This document shows, piece by piece, positions 18,869 through 28,208 of a stretch of DNA of 64,000 bases (position 1 is the stretch's first letter; each line of letters opens with the position of its first letter). Under the pieces are notes generated by a model, which did no database searches, was not told where the DNA came from, and saw only the letters and a list, made by a program, of their open reading frames with translations. Made by a program: the position numbers and the translations under genes. The stretch is from Taxillus chinensis. Taxonomy: Eukaryota; Streptophyta; Magnoliopsida; Santalales; Loranthaceae. Where the stretch lies: NCBI GenBank assembly GCA_023512835.1, contig CM042087.1, positions 21,147,260 through 21,211,259 of the forward strand, given 5' to 3'.

Positions 18869-20232
18869 TGTTGGTCCCTGGGAGCCTAGAGGGGGGTGAA
18901 TAAGATCTTATTAAAATTCTTTTCTCACTCAGGCACAACACTAATTTTGATTAAAAGAAATATTCAGTGCGGAAGATAACCAGATAGTGGAAGTATTTTG
19001 TTTTATTATTTAAAGATAATTACAACAAAAAGCACAGCAATTACAGCTGATTGCAACAGTACTCTCTTTGACAAGTTACACACACACTGGCTAGATTATC
19101 TCTATTTTGCACATGTACTCGCGCGTATCAGTTCTTACAATGTATTGCACGTGCTTACACTTTAGAGATTTACAACACTTTATATATATAGACATCCTAG
19201 GAATCTATCTTGGAACTGTATTTTCCGAGCACTGTGTAAACATTAAGTTCTTCTCAGAAAACTCTTCTGCTATAACTGCTACGGATGTGGAGCTTGAAAT
19301 ATTGGAAGCATAAGTGTATTGAATTACTTCACTTGATTCCAATTGCATTTGGGATTGCATCCACATCTCTGAGTGTTCCACATGTAGGACAGTTTAGGTC
19401 TTCAATGAGTTTGTCTTACATCGGGACATAGCGAGCTGATAACATAAATGCGGTATGGATAAGTTGAAGTAGCACCTTCTTAGTCCGGTGTAAATTTCCT
19501 TACTCCGTATCAACGAAGCTCGGATCCTCACTCCGTGTCAGTTGTTGCTTACTTTGTGTAAATGAAGTCCTGAAATCCTTACTCTGTGTCAACACTTCCT
19601 TACTCCACATGAAGTAGATACACGGAATCCTTATTCCGCATTAGCACTTCCTTACTCCGCGTAAGTTCCTTACTCCGCTTTGGTGAAAGGTCTGGATGGC
19701 TTACTCCGTATCAGCGCATCCTTACTCCGCTTGAGTAATGGTTCGGATTCCTTACTCTGCATTAGTTGTCCTTACTCCGCACCAGTCATTTCTTACTCCA
19801 CTCGAATGAAAGATTCGGATTCCTTAGTCCGTATCTTCTTTTCCTTAGACAACTGGAGTGGGAGACGTAATTTCTTTCTCCGCAATAAATCTCTCTTACT
19901 CCGTACGAGTTGTAGACTCGAATTCTCATTCCGCAAATTAACTTAGTGCAGTTAAGAATAAAAACGCGGATTCCTTAGTTGTTTTGTCAAGTGATTAGTC
20001 CGCACAAAGGGTCCTTACTTCGGATGAAGACTTGGTTATTTAACAAGTGTTTGACGACATTCATGATTATCCGGATCAGGATTATATATCATGTCCTTCT
20101 CTTTGCTCTTTGAGTGTAAGTCCAGTTTAGGGTTTTATCTTCTACAAGCTTAGAATAAACATGAAACATCTCAAATTAAATTATAAAGGGTTTCTTTAAC
20201 AACATCATCCAAATTATGGGTTTGATCCAACA
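18869..20232 (-). mobile_element. 3' LTR of Copia-B2
   Basis: 1,364 bp. On the minus strand it starts TGTTGGATCAAACCC and ends CCCAGGGACCAACA. It has the inverted form of the GGAGTAAGGA array (about 19490-20010) and matches Copia-B1 in order. Its 3' end shares TTCACCCCCCTCTAG with the Copia-A LTR, so the A and B families are related. No gene seen. Confidence 0.9.
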
Positions 20233-20244
20233 ATCTCCCCCAAT
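20233..20244 (-). promoter_or_regulatory. Polypurine tract, Copia-B2
   Basis: ATTGGGGGAGAT on the minus strand, directly before the LTR start TGTTGGATC. Typical SIRE-type tract. Confidence 0.85.
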
Positions 20245-20373
20245 ATGGATGTGCCAAACCCTCTGTAATCTGATCTAGTTAGACAGCAAGATATACATAG
20301 AGATAAGGATAAACAAAAATTTCCACTATGTCAGCAACTGTAATACAAAGTAAGCCTTAGTAAAAAAGTTACA
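20245..20373 (-). other. Short 3' untranslated region of Copia-B2
   Basis: 129 bp between the ORF3 stop and the polypurine tract, AT-rich, no features seen. Confidence 0.6.
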
Positions 20374-21109
20374 CTAAGAATTGTAAGGCTTACTATACTT
20401 GAAGATCTTAGTTGCTGCATGCTCCCTTAGTTGCTTAGGCCACTCTTTAGTGCACGTTAAAAAGTAATTCCAGTTAGGATCATACTTCAAATGGTTCCTA
20501 ATAAAGTAGCAGACATAGGCTCCACAGCTTTCTCCGTCAGGTTGTTGGGGAACTTCGCCTTTGCTCAGAATTGTCGAGTTGAGAAGAGCATTGAGAGGAA
20601 GAGGAGGTTGACCAATTGATTCGAAGAGTCCACTCTGTCTGACAGCATCTGACAGAGTCCGAAGTAGTGGTCCAAGTTGGCTTCTCCTCATTTGGTGTCC
20701 CACAACCTGATGGGAGTCATGCAGAATAACTCTTCTGTCCTTGATTGAGAAGACTGCAAGCATGTGATGAGGAGTGCTGATCCTATATGGAATGAAAACA
20801 GTTGTAAGTTCTTTCCATGGCTTACTGTTCTCAGCTGTTCCATTGATGAAGGTCTGAAGAAAATCCATTTCGGGGAGATAGTGGTCAAGCCAACAAGGTA
20901 GGATATCGATTAGATGCCCTTCTTGGTACATGGAGGGGAACATCCTCATCTCTTCCTTCACGGCCAAGGTAAAGTTGTCAATGTCCTCAGTGGAGAACTG
21001 TCCCTTCTCCGACAGTAAGGTGCTTATGTCTTCAGGAGAGAAAGGGGACAGAGATGACAAAAACCTTTTTGGGGTAGAGGGAGCAGCACTTGCATATGCT
21101 ATCATGGCT
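20374..21109 (-). pseudogene. ORF3 C-terminus: Ulp1-like (C48) SUMO-protease domain
   Basis: About 244 residues, open to its stop at 20374. The C-terminal ~150 residues have the Ulp1/C48 layout: His in HHMLAVFSIKD, Asp in RRVILHDSHQ, then PQQPDGESCGAYVCYF, which supplies the oxyanion Gln and catalytic Cys. Such enzymes remove or mature SUMO. The His is followed by Met rather than the usual Trp. The frame runs without a stop into the Tekay-E boundary at 21109 and resumes at 48684, where the reading frame continues once one duplication copy is dropped. It is listed as a pseudogene because the upstream part is broken, although this domain itself is uninterrupted. The role in the element is unknown. 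Confidence 0.75.
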
Positions 21110-22038
21110 TGTCACGCCCCGGATTTCCGACCCGGAGAAACCGGTACGTGACTCCCCGTTCACCCACACGGAGGGTAAAGAGGTTGGATTACTGGATGCC
21201 ACACGAGCAAAACTAACAATTACAATAAACAAACAAGCCACATCTTTATTTAATTTCAAACATCAAAGGGGTCACAAACCAACCATGTTCCATACTACAG
21301 TTCAATCCCTTATTACATTCCCCCCCCCCCTTGGGGTTACATAAATTATAAAATTACATTACTGAACTGAACAATAAAATGAAGATGGTCTTCCACCTTG
21401 GTATATCCACCTAACGCCTGTAAGTCCCTGGAAAACAAGCAAACACAGTAGGAGGGGTGAGCAACCACAGCTCAGTAGGGATCAAGTCTCCCTAACCCTT
21501 CCCATGTTCCTAGCAGCTACATGCATGTGCACAGGTGTAGTGACGTGACAGTATTAAGAAAAAGAAAATAAAACATTCCACACAAGCGGGCATAACCCCA
21601 GCCCCAGCCACACTGGCTAACAAACCACATCTCAAGCAAGTAATTTAACCGCCTCTTCAGGCCACTGATTTAACCGCCTCTCAGGCAAAGTAGTTTAACC
21701 GCCTCTTCAGGCCACTGGTTTAACCGCCTCCTAGGCAAAGTAATTTAACCGCCTCTTCAGGCCAGATACCACAGTCATGCACACAACACACACTATGGTC
21801 ACTTAAGCATAAAACCAAACACTTGGTGTGCACCCATTCACTAGTGCACAAACCCAGCCATTCAGGCAATAGAACAAACACCCAGCATGCATACATACAC
21901 CAAATCACAAGTCCAGCCACACAGGCATATTACCGAACATGTAATAGGCATATACACACAGCTATATTCACACAGGCATTTCATCGAACATATAGCATGC
22001 AACAACAGAATCACACCAAAATGTCATTGAAGGCCAAC

Positions 22039-22068
22039 ATCCATATAGGAGATCACACCTATATGGAT
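22039..22068 (-). promoter_or_regulatory. LTR leader hairpin, Tekay-E 3' LTR
   Basis: Arms ATCCATATAGG and CCTATATGGAT, 8-nt loop; in the predicted leader. Confidence 0.7.
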
Positions 22069-22239
22069 TACATATATATATATAAACAGATATAATCCAT
22101 AATCTACCCTAGAACCCTAGAACAGAGAAGGATTTAGGAAGAATAGAACCCCTACCTTGTATGTTCTCCTGCTCCCGCTTCCACGCAAGACTCCGACCAC
22201 CCACGCAAGACGCTCCGGCAGCCACCAGAAGCTCTCCTT

Positions 22240-22396
22240 CCCTCTCTCTCTCTCTCTCTCTCTCTGCGACGGCTGGTGGAGCAACAAACCCTAAACCTAA
22301 AACAGAGGGGCTTCTCCTCCTTATATAGACAACACAACATCAAAATGACGTAGTTTTGATTAAGTGAATCCAGCATCAAAACGACGTAGTTTTGAT
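22240..22396 (-). promoter_or_regulatory. LTR promoter module, Tekay-E 3' LTR
   Basis: Minus strand: palindromes at 22375-22396 and 22339-22360, TATA (complement of TTATATA 22321-22327), telo-box-like tract (complement of AAACCCTAAACCTAA at 22286-22300) and a GA repeat (about 22240-22264). Confidence 0.65.
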
Positions 22397-22626
22397 GGAA
22401 CAAGCTATGACCTTCCCACATCCATACACACCAAAATATTCACAATTCCAACATGGTCCTTTGGGAAAAGATGATTAGAATGACAAAACCAAGGTAACCA
22501 TGCAAAAACATGCCTGCACACCAATTTGAACGCCAATTACCCAATTGGCGTGCAGCTCCAAATGCACTAAAACTTCACCCCAAGCCTCCTTGCATCTTGT
22601 AGAGGTCTGATAAGCAAAAATATGCT

Positions 22627-22655
22627 TGCACGTGAAATGGGTGAATTCACGTGCA
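22627..22655. promoter_or_regulatory. Paired G-box inverted repeat, Tekay-E U3
   Basis: TGCACGTGAA and TTCACGTGCA, 9 nt apart, each with CACGTG. The same pair occurs in the second LTR near 48361-48389 and, as a perfect hairpin, in Tekay-J. Confidence 0.5.
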
Positions 22656-22949
22656 GCTCCAAATGCTCTGAAATTTCTGTGGTAGATAGAGGACCTCATT
22701 CTAAGCAACTTTTGTTCTTGCACGCTAATTGTTTGAGGCCATCTACTATACCAAAAGTGAGCTCCAAAATCTGCCAAAACAGCTTAAAACCACATGTATA
22801 TGCATAGCATCTTCCTAGGGCATAAATGTACGTTATCACTTGTCACATGTACCTCCCAAAAGTCCCCTCTTGGGCTCATCTCTTACCTCAAACTTGTGCA
22901 CCAACATCCAAGGTGTTTGTGGTTAACTTCTTACACACGGGTCATTACA

Positions 22950-22961
22950 TCCTCTCCCCCT
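22950..22961 (-). promoter_or_regulatory. Polypurine tract, Tekay-E
   Basis: Complement of TCCTCTCCCCCT, identical to Tekay-1 and Tekay-D, adjoining the 3' LTR. Confidence 0.9.
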
Positions 22962-23261
22962 TAAGACTTTTCATCCTCGAAAAGAAATGACATACGAGGA
23001 AAACAAACACAAGCTACCCATTTGCCACACAACGAGCCACAACACCCAAATGGGTCATACACCGCGCACAGCACATAACAACACATAACAAGGTACCACC
23101 ATAATCTATAACAACACATATTCGCATGTCACAAATACACATCTCAAAACACATCACAAATATGAACACATGTCTAAAAGACAAAACAAATACACCAAAT
23201 CATACACAACAAATACAAGAAAACACATCACTATCCCTTGGCCAACAGCCACCTCCCACGC
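22962..23261 (-). other. 3' untranslated region of Tekay-E
   Basis: Noncoding, rich in CACAAATACA-like sequence, carrying the conserved TTTCATCCTCGAAAAGAAA near the tract. Corresponds to 16759-17068 of Tekay-D. No gene seen. Confidence 0.7.
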
Positions 23262-24372
23262 TTAAGATTGTTCGTCCTCGAATAATTCTGGGTGCTGCTC
23301 ATGCATCACGAACTCACGTTCCCATGTCTCCTCCTCAATGCCACGGTGCTGCCACTGCACGCGAACCAAAGGAATAGCACGACCACGCAAAAGCTTCTCT
23401 CGCCGATCTAGGATACGGATAGGGGCCTCAACAACGGACATGTCATCCTCAATGTCTAATGTCCCCCAATCGATCACATGAGTGGGGTCAGGGTGATACT
23501 TCCGTAACTAGGACACGTGAAACACGTTGTGCACTCAACTCAGCCGCGGTGGTAACGCTAACCGGTAGGCCACAGGCCCCACACGATCCAGAATCTCAAA
23601 AGGAGCAATAAACCGCGGAGATAGCTTGGAACCTCGCCCAAACCGTCGATGTCCACGACGTGGAGAAACACGAAGAAACACATGATCACCAACAGAAAAC
23701 TCCAAAGGTCGCCGCCGCTGATCCGCATAAGATCTCTGCCAACTTTGAGCTGATAACAAACGCTGACGAATCAACTTAACCTTCTCGGTAGCCTCTTGAA
23801 CCAACTGTGGTCCCAAGAGAGCTGTCTCCCCCACCTCGGTCCAACACAAAGGTGATCGACATGGCCGCCCATACAATGCCTCAAAAGGAACCATCCCAAT
23901 GGATGCCTGATAACTGTTGTTGTAGGCAAACTCCACCAAAGCAAGGTGAGTCGCCCACGAACCCCCAAAATCTAACACACAGGCCCGTAACATGTCCTCC
24001 AAAGTCTGATTCGTCCTCTCTGTTTAGCCGTCTATCTTAGGGTGAAAGGCTATACTCAAGTGAAGTTTGGTCCCCATAGCCTCCTGCAAACCTGCCCAGA
24101 AACGGGAAGTGAACCTCGAATCCCGGTCAGAGACAACCGATGATGGTACTCCATGTAGTCTGACAATCTCGTTTATGTATAGATGACTCAAGGTCCCAAT
24201 AGAGTCCCGCTCGCAAACAGCCAGGAAATGGGTTGACTTTGTGAGTTGATCCACAATCACCAAAATCATATCTTTCCTCCCTGTGGTGGGTGGAAGACCA
24301 GTCACAAAATCCATCGCTATGTGGTCCCACTTCCACTCCGCTATGGGCAAGGGCTGTAACATGCCCGTCGAC
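23262..24372 (-). pseudogene. pol: Integrase core and chromodomain (Tekay-E)
   Basis: Minus strand. Core Asp in MDFVTGLP (near 24310) and [11 protein letters not shown] (near 24120) are present; the Glu segment DG*TERTNQT is interrupted by TAG at 24024-24026. The C-terminus has [29 protein letters not shown] and ETWERE (chromodomain), ending in FEDEQS near 23266. Two more stops (CAG-to-TAG and CGA-to-TGA type) lie near 23510-23535. The HHCC zinc domain is absent because RNase H is joined directly to the integrase core at about 24372. Confidence 0.9.
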
Positions 24373-25500
24373 ACTTGCTCCTGCATAAGCACACACCCCA
24401 AACCAACCCTGGACGCATCGCAAAATACCTCATACGGAATATCCTCCCTAGGCAACCTCAACACAGGTGCAGTGGTCAAACGAGTTTTGAGAGCCTCAAA
24501 CGCCTGCTGGCACTTGTCCATCCACTCAAACTTCACTCCCTTCCGAGTCAACGCCGTCATAGGAGCTGTCAAACGGGAGAATCCCTCTACAAAACGACGG
24601 TAATAGCCCGCCAAGCCAAGAAAACTACGAATCTCAAAAATGTTGGTTGGCCTCGCCCACGATGCCACAGCCTCAATCTTGGCTGGGTCCACCCTAACTC
24701 CCTCAGCTGACACCACATGGCCAAGAAAGTGAACCTCCTGCAGCCAAAACTCACACTTGCTAAACTTAGCAAACAACATCGGTCCCTCAAGGTTTGCAAC
24801 ACTGTTGCCAAGTGCTCCACATGCTGCTTCTCGGTCTTGGAATACACCAAGATATCATCAATAAACACCACCACAAACGAATCCAAGTATGGAGCAAAGA
24901 CCTGGTTCATCAAATGCATGAACACCGCTGGCGCATTAGTGAGCCCGAAAGGCATCACTACCCATTCATAATGCCCATACCTGCACCGAAAAGCTGTCTT
25001 AGGGATGTCCTCCTCCCTAACCCTGAGCTGGTGATACCCTGACCGTAAACCTATTTTGGAAAACCACTGGGCCCCACTCAATTGGTCAAACAAGTCATCT
25101 ATCCGAGGCAACGGGTACTTGTTCTTCACAGTCACTGAATTCAGCTTCCTGTAGTCGATGCAGAGACGAAGCGTGCCATCAGCCTTCTTAGCAAAGAGCA
25201 CCGGAGCACCCCAAGGTGAGGTGGTACTCGGTCTGATATACCCCTGGTCCCCCAACTCCTCGATTTGCCTCTGCAGCTCCCTCAGCTCGGCTGGCCCCAT
25301 ACGATACGCTACTTGGGAAATCGGACCCGTCCCCGGCACCAACTCAATGGTGAACTCACACTCCTCTTAGGTGGCAAACTCCTCAACTCTTCAGGAAAAA
25401 TATCCTGAAATTGGTCCACAATAGCGGGCCACACCCTCTTTTCCACCTTCCCCTCCTTAGCAAAGGTCAGGGCCACCAACCTGTGGGTAATGGCACCCCA
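24373..25500 (-). pseudogene. pol: Reverse transcriptase and truncated RNase H (Tekay-E)
   Basis: Minus strand. RT with [26 protein letters not shown] and [10 protein letters not shown]. The first catalytic Asp is replaced: [11 protein letters not shown], codon GGT at 25049-25051, where the other copies have Asp. A frameshift near 25360 (one base lost before FTIEL) and another near 24783 break the frame. RNase H starts ([18 protein letters not shown]) and then stops at the fusion with integrase, so its Glu and later Asp residues are lost. The region 25343-25500 codes [13 protein letters not shown], the lead-in to RT. Confidence 0.9.
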
Positions 25501-26025
25501 CTAGTCCAACACTGGCCCGGCTCGACTCGCCTCATGATCCCACTCCCCTTGCAGGGTACAAGAGGTTCCTGCGGGTGACACGAAGGATACACGCCGCTGG
25601 TAACAGTCTATCTTGGCCTGGAAAGCCATAAGCCAATCCATACCCAAGATCAGGTCAAAAATACGCAAAGGCATCACATGCAAGTCGAAGCTCAGTTCCA
25701 CATCACCCATGGTTAACACACAACCGCGGCAAACATGTCGCACCTCAATCATACCTCCCACTGGAGACTCTACAACTAAGGGCCTCTCCGCCTCAACACA
25801 CGTTAACCCCAAGCCCTCAACTATAAGCTCAGCAATAAAAGAACGCGATGCACCCGTATCGAAAAGAACAGAAGCAAGCATGCGGGAGATCAAAAGAGTA
25901 CCTCTAACCACCGATGGTCCTGCTCCCTCCTCTGCCAGTGAAGGTGGTAGCTCAGCCTCCTCCTGGGGTGTCGCATTCAGTGCAAACACCCTCCCTTGGC
26001 CCGTGCCACTGGTCGGCTCACTCAC
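25501..26025 (-). pseudogene. Protease and gag/protease linker (Tekay-E)
   Basis: Minus strand, about 174 residues, open between stops. Linker with GQGRVFALNATPQEE, then GTLLISRMLASVLFDTGASRSF (DTG active site near 25850) and ILGMDWLMAFQAKIDCY. The domain looks whole. The frame ends at TAG 25501-25503, where CAG is likely ancestral, before the RT lead-in WGAITHR. Confidence 0.85.
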
Positions 26026-27315
26026 TGGGCGGCTCCCGCCCGACTGCCTCTAGCATCGGCCCGTTGTCGCTCCTGGCCTCCCCCGAGGTCGGGTCCGACC
26101 GGATCCTTGCCTGGCTAGCCCGCCACCGACGAGCTGGTCTCTCAGCTGGTGCACGGAAGCTAGCATCACTCCTCACGCTGGATGCCACGCCCCCGCTCCC
26201 CTGTTGCCACTCCTGCAAACCCGGTGCAAATGGCCCTCTCGTCCAAAGTTGTTGCAGTGCCAGTCCTTCTTGGGGCACTCCCCCTTGAAGTGACCCTGCT
26301 CTCCACAGCAGTGACAACTACTACGTTGACCCCCAGATGGACCACCCTGTCTTCTGCCGCCAAAGTTGAACCTCCTAGGGTTCACAGATGTCTGACCCCG
26401 ACTGCGAAAAGAACTGCTATCCCTCTCCTCCGTCTTGAGCCTCTTGGGCCCTGCATCTCGGTCAGGCCCACTCTGCAACTGGCGACCCTGATGGGCCTGA
26501 CTCCCATCATCCGGCTCTCTCTCGGCTATACGGGCCGTCTCCACAACCTCAAGATAGGTCCTCAAGCGTAGAATTGCCACCCCTCGCCTAAGGGCTGGCC
26601 TAAGGCCCAAAGTGAACTTGTGGGCCTTTAGGTCCTCACTTGCCACAGTCTCAGGAGCAAACCTACTCAAGCTCCGGAACTCCCGCTCATACTCAGGTAC
26701 CGTCCTGGATCCTTGCTTCAAGCTGCCGAATTCTTCCCTCTTCTGCCATCTCACTAATTCCAGGAAGAACTCATCATGGAAGAGTTGCAAGAACTCCTCC
26801 CAAAGCATGAGTTGCACCGCACGGCTCCCCGCGACACTCGTCCACCACTCCAAAGCATCCCCCTCCCTCCGCCGAATGGCGGCCGCACCTTATCCTCTTC
26901 CCAGGGGCAGGAGAAAGGAGAACACATGCTCGATCCGCCTCAACCACCGCTGCCTACCATGGGATCTCCTTCCCCCTTGAATCGTGGAGGTTGTTCCTTT
27001 CGGAACCGTGTAACCACGTCATCCTCTGCACGAGTCGGTACACCACCCAATGAACTCTCACGCTCACGAGGCAGCTCCCCTACTGGTGGTGGTGGTGGTG
27101 GTACCACCTGTTGTGCTGCCATCTCACGGCGCACCTCCTCCCGAACCTCCTGCCGGAGTCCCTCCCGTAGCTCTCGTACCTCCAGTCGGATGCCTTCTCG
27201 TAGCTGTGCTAGCAACAACGCATGCCCTCAAAGGACTGTCCCGCACCCGGACCCTCATGGGCAGATGACTCATCGCCCATCGCCCGGACGCACGTGTCCC
27301 TCTCCTCGGCGGCAT
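26018..27315 (-). pseudogene. gag: gag (Tekay-E)
   Basis: Minus strand. I chose the ATG at 27313-27315 because it opens MPPRRGTRASG, the usual basic start of chromovirus gag, about 400 bp after the primer-binding site. It is followed by an Arg/Glu-rich helix (REGLRQEVREEVRREM), RFKGEGDP, the retrotransposon-gag core (FHDEFFLELVRWQKREEF, VPEYEREFRSLSRFAPE, LRPALRR) and zinc knuckles CHCCGEQGHFKGEC and CNNFGREGHLHRVC, the second with Phe for the second Cys. Frame changes near 27200 and 26900 make it a pseudogene. Confidence 0.85.
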
Positions 27316-27720
27316 TCTTACTACATGAAGTAAGAAGCACAAACGTCAAAATGAATTTATAATCTATCGCATCACTACCTCTACCCCACTGATCAATTCC
27401 ACTATCACATGACATTACACACATACATTGTATCAATCACATTTTACAGTTCGGTACGCATTGCCAAACAAATCAAAGTTGCACATTTCACACTTAATCA
27501 TATTATCTTATCCACATTTTCCACAGTTTAGCACACATTCACAGCAAATGCAACTAGTGCCCTAATGCCAATGCATGCAAATCCTACCACAAGACTGGAC
27601 TACCCTAAGTACACCTTGGAGGCTCAAATAGGACCATATTGATCAGGCATGTCCCTCCAGGCTCCTGCAAAGGACTTAGGATAACCAGGTCCGCCCACTA
27701 CCCTAGGCCAACAAGACCAT
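27316..27720 (-). other. 5' leader of Tekay-E
   Basis: About 400 bp between the primer-binding site and the gag start, AT-rich and without a convincing ORF. Expected to hold packaging signals, none of which I can identify. Confidence 0.6.
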
Positions 27721-27732
27721 GCTTTGATACCA
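27721..27732 (-). promoter_or_regulatory. Primer-binding site, Tekay-E
   Basis: TGGTATCAAAGC on the minus strand, three bases after the 5' LTR end. It is one base off the usual initiator-Met tRNA complement TGGTATCAGAGC and fits minus-strand priming by that tRNA. Confidence 0.85.
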
Positions 27733-27735
27733 TAT

Positions 27736-28208
27736 TGTCACGCCCCGGATTTCCGACCCGGGGAAACCAGTACGTGACTCCCCGTTCACCCACACGGAGG
27801 GTAAAGGGGTTGGATTACTGGATGCCACACGAGCAAAACTAACAATTACAATAAACAAACAAGCCACATCTTTATTTAATTTCAAACATCAAAGGGGTCA
27901 CAAACCAACCATGTTTCATACTATAGTTCAATCCCTTATTACATTCCCACCCCCCTTGGGGTTACATAAATTATAAAATTACATTACTGAACTGAACAAT
28001 AAAATGAAGATCATCTTCCACCTTGGTGTATCCACCTAACGCCTGTAAGTCCCTGGAAAACAAGCAAACACAGTAGGAGGGGTGAGCAACCACAGCTCAG
28101 TAGGGATCAAGTCTCCCCAACCCTTCCCATGTTCCTAGCGGCTACATGTATGTGCACAGGTGTAGTGACATGACAAACCACACAAGCGGGCATAACCCCA
28201 GCCCCAGC
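27736..28208 (-). mobile_element. 5' LTR of Tekay-E, U5-side part
   Basis: Matches 21110-21612 of the 3' LTR, from the complement of GGGGCGTGACA up to GCCCCAGC, then is cut by Tat-F. CCAGC at 28204-28208 is duplicated at 47381-47385. Confidence 0.95.

Larger units (their letters stand above)
21110..22949 (-). mobile_element. 3' LTR of Tekay-E
   Basis: 1,840 bp. Minus strand: TGTAATGACCCGTG at 22949 to GGGGCGTGACA at 21110. It contains the promoter module (22240-22396), hairpin (22039-22068), a paired G-box inverted repeat (22627-22655) and a short tandem array of TTTAACCGCCTC units (about 21640-21760). It has about 35 bp (21551-21585) missing from the other LTR. Confidence 0.95.

Noticed and set aside
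20374..21109. Host SUMO-protease gene
   Set aside because: It lies between a copia polypurine tract and further element-specific ORF3 sequence, with no introns or host flanks, and the N-terminal half recurs in another copia context at 55498-56684.
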